Assembly: GCA_964546015.1 (NCBI GenBank) | Contig: CAZJHO010000004.1 | Location: 62,001 to 126,000 of the forward strand | Source: JAFGVL01 sp964546015 | Lineage (GTDB): Bacteria > Bacteroidota > Bacteroidia > Bacteroidales > Paludibacteraceae | Length of the DNA: 64,000 nucleotides | Direction of reading: 5' to 3' | In this document: positions 36,543-45,454 of the stretch, piece after piece | Layout: each line of letters begins with the position of its first letter | How positions within the stretch are numbered: the stretch's first letter is position 1 | Notes under the pieces: model-generated | Databases searched by the model: none | Seen by the model: the letters and a program-made list of their open reading frames with translations, nothing else | Told to the model about the DNA's origin: nothing | Position numbers and translations under genes: made by a program

Positions 36543-36616
36543 TCTTCAGTAGCTCAGTCGGTTAGAGCACCTGACTGTTAATCAGGGGGTCCTAGGTTCA
36601 AGTCCTAGCTGAAGAG
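36543..36616 (+). tRNA. tRNA-Asn (GTT)
   Basis: A 74-nt cloverleaf. Acceptor TCTTCAG/CTGAAGA is perfectly paired, discriminator G, D-arm GCTC/GAGC, anticodon stem CCTGA/TCAGG with loop CTGTTAA (anticodon GTT), T-arm CTAGG/CCTAG around TTCAAGT. CCA is not encoded. Confidence 0.96.
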
Positions 36617-36617
36617 C

Positions 36618-36649
36618 AAAAAGCCAACTTAAGTAGTTGGCTTTTTTGT
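36618..36649 (+). terminator. terminator after tRNA-Asn
   Basis: AAAAAGCCAACT (36618-36629) pairs with AGTTGGCTTTTT (36635-36646), followed by further T residues. Confidence 0.88.
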
Positions 36650-36691
36650 TTTTATCTTTATCTTTGTTGTCGAACTTAATAAATTAAAAAA

Positions 36692-37426
36692 ATGAAAGCA
36701 ATCATTTCAGTTTTGTTTTTTATTTATCAATGGTTAATTCTTTTTCCTTTGGCAATTATAGTGACAATACTAACTTGTTTGTTTACCATATTGTTTGCTT
36801 ATACATCAAAGAGTTCGTATGTCAAGAGTTTTCCGGCTGTCTGTTGGTCTAAATTTATGTGTTATGCCTCTTTTATGCGTGTAACAGTAGAAGGGCAAGA
36901 ATTAGTCGACAAAGAATCTTCTTATGTTTTTGCAGCCAATCATCAGAGTGCATTTGATATCTGGTTAATTAATGGTTTTTTAGGACAACCTTTCAGTTGG
37001 GTCATAAAGAAAGAATTAGGCAAGATTCCTTTACTGGGAAGTGCATGTAGAGCTATCGGTCATATCTTTGTGGATAGAAGTAATCCTGTTGAAGCGAGAA
37101 AAAGTATAGCGAATGCAGAAAAAAACTTAGGAAAAGGATATAGTATTGTTATATTTCCCGAAGGAACCCGTTCTAAAACAGGGAAGGTGGGTTCATTTAA
37201 GCGTGGTGCGTTTACGCTGGCATCCGATTTGAAAATACCTATAGTTCCCGTGACTATAGTTGGTTCGCATGGGCGTATTTCCAGAAGTTTTCCTCGTGTT
37301 GTACCCGGACGGATAAAAATGATAATACACAAACCGATTCCCATAGCGGGAGGACTAACAGAGCAGGAAATGCGTCAGCTTTCTGTTGAAGTTCGAGATA
37401 TTGTTATTTCGGCATTGGATAAATAA
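36692..37426 (+). CDS. plsC: 1-acyl-sn-glycerol-3-phosphate acyltransferase
   Basis: A 244-residue membrane-bound acyltransferase making phosphatidic acid. An N-terminal hydrophobic segment (about 4-32) precedes the catalytic block NHQSAFD (about 83-89, the HX4D motif), the glycerol-3-phosphate binding region GHIFVDRSN and the FPEGTRS motif (about 155-161). It stands alone, its stop overlapping a terminator shared with convergent punA. Confidence 0.9.
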   Translation: MKAIISVLFFIYQWLILFPLAIIVTILTCLFTILFAYTSKSSYVKSFPAVCWSKFMCYASFMRVTVEGQELVDKESSYVFAANHQSAFDIWLINGFLGQPFSWVIKKELGKIPLLGSACRAIGHIFVDRSNPVEARKSIANAEKNLGKGYSIVIFPEGTRSKTGKVGSFKRGAFTLASDLKIPIVPVTIVGSHGRISRSFPRVVPGRIKMIIHKPIPIAGGLTEQEMRQLSVEVRDIVISALDK

Positions 37427-37455
37427 AAAAAGCAACACTTAGTGTTGCTTTTTTT
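37425..37455. terminator. bidirectional terminator shared by plsC and punA
   Basis: AAAAAAAGCAACAC pairs with GTGTTGCTTTTTTT around a TTA loop. Both stop codons (37426 and 37454) fall on the stem flanks, a very compact arrangement. Confidence 0.9.
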
Positions 37456-38266
37456 ATATTTTGTGGATTAATTCTTTCATTATTAAAGTCATCAGAGGTT
37501 GTACTTTGTTAGCTATCGCTTGTACTTCTTCGTGTGATACTTCTACAATTCTATTTGGTACACCTAAATCCGTAACAATAGAAAGGGCGAAACACTTTAT
37601 GCCGGCATGGTTTGCGACAATCACTTCGGGTACAGTGCTCATTCCAACGGTGTCTCCTCCTATAATACGGAAATATTTATATTCGGCAGGAGTTTCATAA
37701 GTCGGTCCTTGTGTACCTACATATACTCCTTGTTGTACTTTTATGCTGTTTTCTTTGGCGATTTGTAGAGCTTTCTCAATAAGTTCCTTAGAATATGCTT
37801 CACTCATATCAGGGAATCGTACTCCGAGTTCTTTGTAATTTTTACCGTGTAAAGGATGTTCGGGGAAAAGGTTAATATGGTCGTTAATAATCATAATATC
37901 ACCAATTTCAAAATCAGGATTTATACCTCCGGCAGCATTCGATAGCAATAAAGTTTTAATCCCTAAAGCAGCCATAACTCTTACCGGAAAGGTTACTTGT
38001 TTCATGTCATATCCTTCGTAATAATGGAATCGACCTTGCATTGCCAATATAAATGTTTCACCTAGTTTACCTAAAATAAGTTTCCCGCTATGTCCTTCTA
38101 CTGTTGATACCGGGAAATTAGGAATTATTTCGTACGAAATTTCTGTCTTCTCTGTGATTTGTGTAGCCAATTCACCAAGACCTGTTCCTAAAATTATTGC
38201 TGTTTGTGGTATTAATGGCAATTTACTTTTTAGAAATTCTGCTGTTTGGTTTATTTTTTCTAACAT
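37454..38266 (-). CDS. punA: purine-nucleoside phosphorylase I
   Basis: A 270-residue trimeric-type phosphorylase splitting inosine/guanosine. Phosphate-binding GTGLGELA (about 27-34) and EGHSGKL, substrate residues GRFHYYEGYD (about 76-85), NAAGGIN (about 112-118) and the purine contact MSTVPEVIVANHAG (about 215-228) are intact. Its 5' end overlaps the lpxK 3' end by 44 bp; the start is retained because homologues begin with the same helix. Confidence 0.92.
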   Translation of the reverse strand: MLEKINQTAEFLKSKLPLIPQTAIILGTGLGELATQITEKTEISYEIIPNFPVSTVEGHSGKLILGKLGETFILAMQGRFHYYEGYDMKQVTFPVRVMAALGIKTLLLSNAAGGINPDFEIGDIMIINDHINLFPEHPLHGKNYKELGVRFPDMSEAYSKELIEKALQIAKENSIKVQQGVYVGTQGPTYETPAEYKYFRIIGGDTVGMSTVPEVIVANHAGIKCFALSIVTDLGVPNRIVEVSHEEVQAIANKVQPLMTLIMKELIHKI

Positions 38267-39338
38267 AGCTTGTAATTATTTCATTAAACTTTTGTTCTTT
38301 GTCAAGTAAAAATTCTACTTTGATAGGAATATAGTATAATGATTTTTTTATACTTTTAGGTAAATCAGGAGTAGAAACAAGACGAGCCGCATCTTTCTCT
38401 GTAGTAATTATAATTTTGTTTTTATTAGGTAACGCAACAAATACTTCTTCTATTTCCAAGATATTTTTTTGTGTAAAATTATGATGGTCAGGATAGTTTA
38501 TAGAATGAATATGCTTGGTGAATTTTTTCAGGTGAGATTTCAATTGTCTTGGGGATACAATCCCTGTTACCAATACAATCTCAAATGATTCTTTATGAAG
38601 TTTTTCTTTTGTTAGTGGTTTAGCCCATTCTTCACCAAAAACAGGATTTAGTTCAAGATAAACATACTTGGTAAAAAATAAAGTTTGGTATGGAAATAAA
38701 TTTAATTCTTTAGTTATAATCCTAAAATCAATTGGTTTAACTGTTTCGGGGCATTTTGTAACAATCACGATATTTGCTCTTTTTTTGTTGTAGGCAGGTT
38801 CGCGTAGGTTACCCATCGGAAGCATATGATCTTTTGATATTAAGCGGGAATAATCTACAAGCAGAATATTTATATCCGGTTTTACATAGCGGTGCTGAAA
38901 AGCATCATCAAGTACGATAACATCAATTTTTTTTTCAGGAATGGTTAATAAATTTTCAATGCCTCGCACTCGTTTTTTATCTACAGCAACAATTATATCT
39001 TTAAATTTTGTTTTGATTTGAAAGGGTTCATCTCCTATGGTTGTACTATCGCTATTGTTATCAGCTAAGATAAAGCCTTTTGTTTGTCTTTTGTAACCTT
39101 GGCTAAGCATAGCCACAGAGAAATTATTATTGACAAGAATTGATATAATATGTTCTGTATGAGGAGTTTTTCCTGTTCCTCCGACTGTAATATTCCCTAC
39201 TGAGATAATTGGAATGTTAAAGTGTTTGCTTTTCAAGATACCTATATTGAATAACCAGTTGCGTATATCAACAATCATCCGATAGACTACAGCTAATGGA
39301 AATAGTGCAATTTTGATAAGAGGATGGTTGCGACTCAT
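38223..39338 (-). CDS. lpxK: tetraacyldisaccharide 4'-kinase
   Basis: A 371-residue P-loop kinase that adds the 4'-phosphate to the lipid A precursor. An N-terminal membrane-associated helix (PLIKIALFPLAVVYRMIVDI), the Walker A VGGTGKTPHTE (about 49-59), AMLSQGYKR and DVIVLDDAFQHRYVKP (about 134-149; catalytic DDxFQH) are diagnostic. The last ~14 codons overlap punA in another frame, suggesting co-transcription lpxK-punA. Confidence 0.92.
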   Translation of the reverse strand: MSRNHPLIKIALFPLAVVYRMIVDIRNWLFNIGILKSKHFNIPIISVGNITVGGTGKTPHTEHIISILVNNNFSVAMLSQGYKRQTKGFILADNNSDSTTIGDEPFQIKTKFKDIIVAVDKKRVRGIENLLTIPEKKIDVIVLDDAFQHRYVKPDINILLVDYSRLISKDHMLPMGNLREPAYNKKRANIVIVTKCPETVKPIDFRIITKELNLFPYQTLFFTKYVYLELNPVFGEEWAKPLTKEKLHKESFEIVLVTGIVSPRQLKSHLKKFTKHIHSINYPDHHNFTQKNILEIEEVFVALPNKNKIIITTEKDAARLVSTPDLPKSIKKSLYYIPIKVEFLLDKEQKFNEIITSYVRKNKPNSRISKK

Positions 39339-39431
39339 AGGTGTATTATGAATTTTTAGTTAAGTGCAAAGCAAATATAATGCTTTTTTAGGAACAAACT
39401 AATTTTCAGTAAAATAATATCTTTTTTTAAC

Positions 39432-39478
39432 ACAAGAAAGCTTTTTTAATTTCGCAAAAATTAAAAAAGCTTTCTTGT
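39432..39478 (-). terminator. long perfect hairpin terminator of tRNA-Arg
   Basis: Arms 39432-39452 and 39458-39478 are perfect 21-bp complements around a CGCAA loop, and the minus strand ends with a T tract. It begins 3 nt after the tRNA 3' end. The stem includes AAGCTTTTTTAA blocks on both arms. Confidence 0.85.
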
Positions 39479-39480
39479 TG

Positions 39481-39554
39481 TGATCCGGTTGAGATTCGAA
39501 CTCAAGACCCACAGCTTAGAAGGCTGTTGCTCTATCCAACTGAGCTACCGGACC
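39481..39554 (-). tRNA. tRNA-Arg (TCT)
   Basis: A 74-nt cloverleaf on the minus strand. Acceptor GGTCCGG/CCGGATC (one G-T), discriminator A, anticodon stem ACAGC/GCTGT with loop CTTCTAA (anticodon TCT), T-arm TTGAG/CTCAA around TTCGAAT. CCA is not encoded. Confidence 0.95.
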
Positions 39555-39671
39555 CCTTTTATTAGAGGCTGCAAAATAAGCTATTTTTTACTTGGTGTGC
39601 AAATCTTTATAAAATAAATTATGTTTCCCAAGCTGTTTTTTATAACTTTACGCCCGTTTTTAGATGGCCAA

Positions 39672-39743
39672 ATGGTGAGCAAGTGAGATAGGGAGAAATC
39701 CAAAAAATGCTATATGCTGCTCATCATCTCTCTATCTCACCAT
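39672..39743 (+). repeat. competing inverted repeats in the 206-bp thrA leader
   Basis: GTGAGATAG..GAGA (39683-39696) pairs with TCTC..CTATCTCAC (39727-39740) with one mismatch, while ATGGTGAG (39672-39679) can instead pair with CTCACCAT (39736-39743). The two pairings share 39736-39740 and are mutually exclusive. The gap 39555-39760 holds nothing else recognisable; a short in-frame upstream extension of thrA (from 39707) is probably untranslated. Confidence 0.5.
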
Positions 39744-39760
39744 CTCACAAACTAAAATGT

Positions 39761-42190
39761 ATGAAAGTATTAAAATTTGGAGGAACATCCGTAGGTTCCG
39801 TAAGCAGTATTTTAACTGTAAAAAAGATAGTTGAAAATCAGACTGAAGATTGTATTGTGGTAGTTTCTGCTTTGGGTGGAATTACAGATAAATTAATTTT
39901 AGTTGAAGATTTAGCCATTGCCGGAGATATAACTTGGCAAAACGAATTTGCTGAAATTTGTAATCGGCACCATGAAGTAATTTCAGGAGTTATCTCTATT
40001 GGCAAAGCCAATGAAATATCCGGTAAAGTGAATGCTTTACTTAATGAGCTTGCTGAGATTTATAACAAAGTATTCCAAAGTAAACAATACTCGCTTGAAA
40101 TACATGACAATATCGTAAGCTATGGAGAACGCATTTCATCTGTTATTGTTGCCAATGCAATTGATGGTGCTGTGTATGCGTATTCGCCGGATTTTATCAA
40201 AACTACAACCAATTTTGGAAAACATACTTTGAGTCTGAATCTTACTAACTCATTGATTCAGAAAAGTTTATCTACCAAAAATAAAATTACTCTTTGCCCC
40301 GGGTTTATTTCTACCGATGAAAAAACAGGTACAATAACTAATTTAGGTCGTGGTGGTTCTGATTATACGGCAGCTATTATTGCTGCTGCATTGGATGCAT
40401 CTATACTTGAAATTTGGACTGATGTAGATGGTTTTATGACAGCTGATCCTCGTGTTATTCGTAAAGCGTATGTGATTGAAAAGTTGAGCTTTGTAGAAGC
40501 TATGGAGCTTTGTAATTTTGGTGCCAGAGTAATATATCCTCCAACTATCTTCCCTGTTTATCATAAAAATATTCCTATTCTTATTAAAAATACTTTTAAT
40601 CCTGATGCTCCGGGCACACTTATCGAGCGCAAAAAAGACGGAGGAGAGAAAAGCATTAAAGGTATTTCGTCTATTGATGACACCGCTTTAATTACTATGG
40701 AAGGTTTGGGAATGGTAGGTGTTATCGGTGTTAGTAAACGCTTGTTTGCTGCGTTGGCAGAGAAAGGAATCAATGTATTTTTTATTTCGCAAGCAGCTTC
40801 TGAGAACACGATTTCAATTGGTGTAAGAAATAATGAAGTCGACATTGCTGTAGAAGCTATCAGTAAAGAGTTTGAACTTGAGCTGAGCATGGGTGAAATA
40901 AATCATATAAAAGCCGAAAAAGATTTAGCTACTGTCGCCATTGTGGGCGATAATATGAAACGGATCCCGGGTATTTCGGGTAAATTATTTGGCACTTTGG
41001 GTAGAAATGGCATCAATGTAATTGCTATTGCACAAGGAGCTTCGGAAACTAATATTTCGTTTGTAATTAACGCACAATCATTGCGTAAAGCATTGAATGT
41101 GATACATGAGTCATTTTTCTTGTCCGAATATCAGGAATTAAATATTTTCTTGGTAGGAACCGGAACTGTGGGCGGCGATTTGTTGGAACAGATTCATCAA
41201 CAACAACCAAAATTATTAGAACAAAATCGCTTGAAAATAAAAGTAGTAGGAATTGCCAACGAGCATAAAGTGTTATTTGAGCGTGATGGAATTGACTTGT
41301 CAAACCACAAAACTTTGGTAATGGAAAAAGGTATTCCTACTTCGCCGGAAATAATTCGTGATGGTATTTTCGAGATGAATATTTATAACTCTGTTTTTGT
41401 TGATTGTACGGCAAGTTATCAAATAGCAACACTTTATAAAGATTTACTTTCTCATAATGTTTCGGTTGTGGCAGCCAATAAGGTTGCAGCTTCGGGCGAT
41501 TATGAAACTTATGCCGGATTGAAAGAAATTTCGCGTAAGAAAGAAGCAAAATATCTTTTTGAAACTAATGTAGGAGCAGGTTTGCCGATTATCAACACAA
41601 TTAATAACTTGATAAATTCGGGTGATAAAATTCTGAAAATGGAAGCAGTTCTTTCAGGAACTTTGAACTTTATTTTCAATACAATTAGCGAAGATATTCC
41701 CTTCAGTAAAGCAATTTTCATGGCTAAGGAAGCTCGTTTTGCCGAACCTGATCCACGCATCGATTTGAGCGGAACAGATGTTATTCGTAAGCTCGTAATC
41801 CTTTCTCGCGAAGCAGGTTACAAAGTAGAACAAAGTGATGTAATCAAAAATTTGTTTGTTCCCGACAAATATTTCCAAGGTTCACTGGACGATTTTTGGA
41901 ATACAATCAACGAGCTTGATACCGAATTTGAACAAAAACGCCAACGCCTCGAAGCCGAACAAAAGAAATACCGTTTCGTAGCAAAGATGGAAAATGGTGT
42001 ATGTTCGGTCGGTTTGCAAGAAGTAGATATGCGGCATCCGTTCTATGACCTCGAAGGTAGCAACAATATTATCATGATTACTACCGAGCGATATGATCAC
42101 CCGATGATTATCAAAGGCTATGGTGCAGGTGCTAGTGTGACTGCTGCCGGTGTATTTGGTGATATTATGAGTTTAGCGAATATTCGTTGA
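39761..42190 (+). CDS. thrA: bifunctional aspartate kinase/homoserine dehydrogenase
   Basis: An 809-residue fusion enzyme catalysing the first and third steps of the Asp-to-Thr/Met route. Start ATG 39761 is set by the kinase motif MKVLKFGGTSVG at the N-terminus; FVSYGERIS-like ...IVSYGERISS and GRGGSDYTAAIIAAAL (about 201-216) follow. Two ACT domains occupy ~310-460. Homoserine dehydrogenase starts at IFLVGTGTVGGDLLEQ (about 463-478) and includes GAGLPIINTINNL and GTLNFIFN. Regulation by Thr through the ACT domains is typical of the family. Confidence 0.95.
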   Translation: MKVLKFGGTSVGSVSSILTVKKIVENQTEDCIVVVSALGGITDKLILVEDLAIAGDITWQNEFAEICNRHHEVISGVISIGKANEISGKVNALLNELAEIYNKVFQSKQYSLEIHDNIVSYGERISSVIVANAIDGAVYAYSPDFIKTTTNFGKHTLSLNLTNSLIQKSLSTKNKITLCPGFISTDEKTGTITNLGRGGSDYTAAIIAAALDASILEIWTDVDGFMTADPRVIRKAYVIEKLSFVEAMELCNFGARVIYPPTIFPVYHKNIPILIKNTFNPDAPGTLIERKKDGGEKSIKGISSIDDTALITMEGLGMVGVIGVSKRLFAALAEKGINVFFISQAASENTISIGVRNNEVDIAVEAISKEFELELSMGEINHIKAEKDLATVAIVGDNMKRIPGISGKLFGTLGRNGINVIAIAQGASETNISFVINAQSLRKALNVIHESFFLSEYQELNIFLVGTGTVGGDLLEQIHQQQPKLLEQNRLKIKVVGIANEHKVLFERDGIDLSNHKTLVMEKGIPTSPEIIRDGIFEMNIYNSVFVDCTASYQIATLYKDLLSHNVSVVAANKVAASGDYETYAGLKEISRKKEAKYLFETNVGAGLPIINTINNLINSGDKILKMEAVLSGTLNFIFNTISEDIPFSKAIFMAKEARFAEPDPRIDLSGTDVIRKLVILSREAGYKVEQSDVIKNLFVPDKYFQGSLDDFWNTINELDTEFEQKRQRLEAEQKKYRFVAKMENGVCSVGLQEVDMRHPFYDLEGSNNIIMITTERYDHPMIIKGYGAGASVTAAGVFGDIMSLANIR

Positions 42191-42232
42191 TTTATCGACT
42201 TTTCAAATTTTGAACTTTGAATTATTGAATCT

Positions 42233-44686
42233 TTATTTTACAATCAAAAATTTACCGATGCCGGTTTGGGTGTTGTCTGAACTATCGGTAGAAGATACCA
42301 TTACAAAATAAACTCCAGAAGAGGCTTTTTTGCCATTTTTACAAATACCATTCCATGTTGCCATGCCACCATTGGAGGAAGTTTGATAAACTATACTTCC
42401 GGCGGCATCAGTAATTTTTACCGTAGTATTTTCCTTTAGCCCTTTAATTGTTATCACTCCTTGAAAGTTTTCACGCACAGGATTAGGGAATACTATTATT
42501 GACGAAAAAACTGCCTCTTGAGGGTTCGGAATGGTGGCATCGCTTTGGTACGAGATCAACCCCATGCTGGTTGCAAAAAATACTTCACCTGTATTATCAT
42601 TAACTTTAATAGCCATAATATCATTTGAAAGTAGCGGACTATTTTCGGCAGTAAAGTGATGAACTGTTTTAAGACCATCCGGGGAAACCAAATAAACACC
42701 GGCACCAAAAGTTCCAATCCATTTTCTATTACCACCATCGACAGCAATTGACTTTACATTCACTCCGTTAAGTAAATAATCTGCATAATCTGTTCCGTCA
42801 TTGCGTGGTATTTTAGGTCTGGTTACTGTATAATTACTATTAAAAACATTCGCAACATTTTTAAATATAACAGGTCCCATGCTGGTTCCTGCCCATATAT
42901 TTCCATCTGTATCTTCTGCAAAACAATATGTTGGTGCTAACGATATTGTTTCTCCATCTTGATCCTGAATTGAGTTATAATAAATGTATTGATGATTACT
43001 TTTGTCGGAAGGATCATTATTATCATTAATAACAAATATACCGCCATGGGCTTCTTTCCGAAGAAAATTAAACCATTTGTAGTTATTCTTTTTTGCTACG
43101 ATGATATTATCAAATGTTGCTCGATTCATCATATCAGATCCATTTACTGAAGTTCCCCTATAAATAAGTTTTACCGGAGAAGTAACATCTCCGTTGAGGA
43201 ATACCTTTATTGATGCTCCAGTAAGCATATTGTTAAACCACAAGTGTCCGTTTTTATCAAAACAAACGCCATCAGTATTATTATAATCGTCGATAGTTCC
43301 TCCGTCACTTCGTTCAATTGCACTATTAATTTCTGAATAGCGGTTATAAAAAGCGTCATTTCGGAATTCATACATTCCATCTCGCCAAGAAGAAACAAAA
43401 TAATGTTTTGAGTCTTTAGGATCAACAGCTATGCTTGTTAATCCTATAAAATCCTTTCCTGAAGAAACGAGATCTTTTTTTATAAAATTCTTCCATTTTT
43501 CAGCCTCAAAAATCATTAATGCACCGGTTACAGCTTGATTATCAGGAGTTGTTACATCCCAAGGAGCTCCTGTTATGGCAAATAAGCGAGAATCTTGAAA
43601 TGCAAGTCCTAAAATCTTATTCGTAGCCGGACCTTGAGGTTTAAATTGCTGGATCATACTTCCTTTTTTTATCATAATCAATCCATTTGTATTTGAAGCT
43701 ACCGAATAAGTTTGGGATGATTGATTATAAAGTGCATCTAATATTTCAATTTCGGATAATTGTTCTGAAACCATATTTGCACTATAAAGCGTATATAGAA
43801 TCTCGATTGCAGATAAATGTTCCGGAACCATATACGAATTATATCGAACAATATTAGTAGAAGAACTGAGAATTAAATTATTATCTGACACTCTGATATT
43901 TTTATAAGAAGCACTTTCATCAAATAAATTCCAAGTTTGAGCATCTACAGAAGAATAAACTTTACCTGAGTTTTTTAACAAAAACAATTGATTGTTAAAA
44001 ACAACTAATTTTTCATTATCAGGTTGCTTATCATTATCAGGTTGTTCTGTATTGAATTTCCAATCATTATTATTGCGAAATTCCCAGTTATTATAATCTA
44101 CTAAGAATTTATTACCGGCAGAAGCCGAATAAATACCTTTGGTCGTAATGGCATAAATAGAGTCCTTAAAAATAACCGTTGATTTAACATTTACAGATGT
44201 ATTGTTTTCTCCGATGATATAAGTATCAACCACCTCTTTTTTGTTCATATTGACAACAACAATCCCAATAGCAGAAGATATATATCCGAACTCATCTTTG
44301 AAAAAAATATCGTTAGGAGTTTTTGCTACACTGATAATCTTATTTTTTATATCAGGTATATTATAACTGTCGCCATCATCTGATAATAAATCGATATTCC
44401 CGTTGCTGTATGCAAGAAGTAATAGTTTTGTTTGAGGATTATATGCCATCAAAGTAATGGAAAAATCATTTAATCCATTTATTTTCGAATAAGTTTCCAA
44501 TAAATTATCGACTTTGTCAACCGAAAACAAAGCCCCATCGCTAAGTGCATATGTTTTTTTATTTGTTTGTTCAACTTTAGAAACTTCGTTATACGAGAAG
44601 TGGGTACGCCAACTACCCATAGCCATTTGCCCCCAAGCTATGGTGGACAAAAAAGAGAAAAAGAGCAACTTAATTTTAATTTTCAT
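42233..44686 (-). CDS. porZ: PorZ-like type IX secretion system beta-propeller protein with C-terminal sorting domain
   Basis: An 817-residue secreted protein. The signal peptide (MKIKIKLLFFSFLSTIAWG) is followed by MAMGSWRTHFSYN and then propeller blades with repeated GNIWAGTSMGPVIFKN and GNRKWIGTFGAGVYLVSP-type motifs as in two-component-regulator propellers. The last ~85 residues (VFPNPVRENFQGVITIKG ... SGVYFVMV) form a Por secretion (T9SS type A) sorting domain. Size, two-propeller layout and the WRTHFSYN start match PorZ, which acts in attaching A-LPS to T9SS cargo. Two in-frame tandem duplications (18 bp and 57 bp) are present. The PorZ name is a recognition call; generic T9SS propeller is the fallback. 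Confidence 0.72.
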   Translation of the reverse strand: MKIKIKLLFFSFLSTIAWGQMAMGSWRTHFSYNEVSKVEQTNKKTYALSDGALFSVDKVDNLLETYSKINGLNDFSITLMAYNPQTKLLLLAYSNGNIDLLSDDGDSYNIPDIKNKIISVAKTPNDIFFKDEFGYISSAIGIVVVNMNKKEVVDTYIIGENNTSVNVKSTVIFKDSIYAITTKGIYSASAGNKFLVDYNNWEFRNNNDWKFNTEQPDNDKQPDNEKLVVFNNQLFLLKNSGKVYSSVDAQTWNLFDESASYKNIRVSDNNLILSSSTNIVRYNSYMVPEHLSAIEILYTLYSANMVSEQLSEIEILDALYNQSSQTYSVASNTNGLIMIKKGSMIQQFKPQGPATNKILGLAFQDSRLFAITGAPWDVTTPDNQAVTGALMIFEAEKWKNFIKKDLVSSGKDFIGLTSIAVDPKDSKHYFVSSWRDGMYEFRNDAFYNRYSEINSAIERSDGGTIDDYNNTDGVCFDKNGHLWFNNMLTGASIKVFLNGDVTSPVKLIYRGTSVNGSDMMNRATFDNIIVAKKNNYKWFNFLRKEAHGGIFVINDNNDPSDKSNHQYIYYNSIQDQDGETISLAPTYCFAEDTDGNIWAGTSMGPVIFKNVANVFNSNYTVTRPKIPRNDGTDYADYLLNGVNVKSIAVDGGNRKWIGTFGAGVYLVSPDGLKTVHHFTAENSPLLSNDIMAIKVNDNTGEVFFATSMGLISYQSDATIPNPQEAVFSSIIVFPNPVRENFQGVITIKGLKENTTVKITDAAGSIVYQTSSNGGMATWNGICKNGKKASSGVYFVMVSSTDSSDNTQTGIGKFLIVK
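43718..43831 (-). repeat. 57-bp in-frame tandem duplication within porZ
   Basis: Two consecutive 19-residue units, MVPEHLSAIEILYTLYSAN (residues 286-304) and MVSEQLSEIEILDALYNQS (305-323), are encoded by diverged DNA copies with a 57-bp period. Confidence 0.85.
44014..44049 (-). repeat. 18-bp in-frame tandem duplication within porZ
   Basis: CATTATCAGGTTG recurs at 44014 and 44032, an 18-bp period, encoding EQPDND then KQPDNE at about residues 213-224. Confidence 0.8.
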
Positions 44687-44757
44687 GCAAATAAAAATTT
44701 AAACCAAACCTTATTCGATTAAGCAATTATTCAAAGAATAAGTTCAATAATTCATTT

Positions 44758-45342
44758 TCAAAAAGAAGATAAAAAGTCTATTAGTTTTTTCACTGCTATA
44801 GCTCTATGGCTAATCGTATTTTTATCGGCTAACGGAAGTTCTGCAAAAGTTTTCGAATAACCGTCCGGCAAAAAAACAGGATCATACCCAAAGCCTTCCG
44901 TTCCTCTTTTTTCTTCAATAATTTCACCTGTTACCTCGCCCTCAAAAACAAATTCTTTTCCATCCAGAATCAAAGCAATTACAGTTCGAAAGCGTGCTTT
45001 ACGATTTGTTTTATTGTTTAATTCAGCCAATAATTTTAATATATTATCCTCGGAATTTTTGCTTTCACCTGCATAACGAGCTGAGTGTACTCCGGGAGCA
45101 TTATTAAGAACCTCGACTTCTAAACCGGTATCATCCGAGAAACAGTTTTTGCCATATTTTTCGAACACATAACGAGATTTTAATAGTGCATTTCCTTCTA
45201 AAGTATCGGCTGTTTCAGGAATATCCTCTGTACATCCGATATCTTTTAAATTTAAAAGATAAAATTTATCTCCGAGCAAATCTGATACTTCGTGCAATTT
45301 ATGTTGATTATTTGTGGCAAAAACAAGTTCTTTTTTCTGCAT
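44758..45342 (-). CDS. rdgB: RdgB/HAM1 non-canonical purine NTP pyrophosphatase
   Basis: A 194-residue enzyme hydrolysing XTP/ITP/dITP to keep them out of nucleic acids. ATG 45342 (MQKKELVFATNNQHKLHEV) is used, since the family starts just before the FATNNQHK loop; the longer open frame overlaps the divergent protease promoter. DDTGLEVEVLNNAPGVHSARYAG (in two pieces, about 69-91), GFGYDPVF (about 149-156) and ISHRAIA (about 179-185) are conserved. Confidence 0.94.
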   Translation of the reverse strand: MQKKELVFATNNQHKLHEVSDLLGDKFYLLNLKDIGCTEDIPETADTLEGNALLKSRYVFEKYGKNCFSDDTGLEVEVLNNAPGVHSARYAGESKNSEDNILKLLAELNNKTNRKARFRTVIALILDGKEFVFEGEVTGEIIEEKRGTEGFGYDPVFLPDGYSKTFAELPLADKNTISHRAIAVKKLIDFLSSF

Positions 45343-45417
45343 TTTATTTTTCTCAAAAAGCTGTTCTAGCAAGAAATGGTTTACTAAATTTGTTTCACAA
45401 AAGTAATTGTTTTTTCT

Positions 45418-45425
45418 TACTTTTG
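45418..45425 (+). promoter_or_regulatory. -7 box upstream of the second ctpA paralogue
   Basis: TACTTTTG matches TAnnTTTG exactly and lies 29 bp before the ATG in the 112-bp divergent gap with rdgB. No good -33 box was seen at 19-21 nt. Confidence 0.45.
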
Positions 45426-45454
45426 TCGTTTCAATAAATATAAACAAGCCAAAA

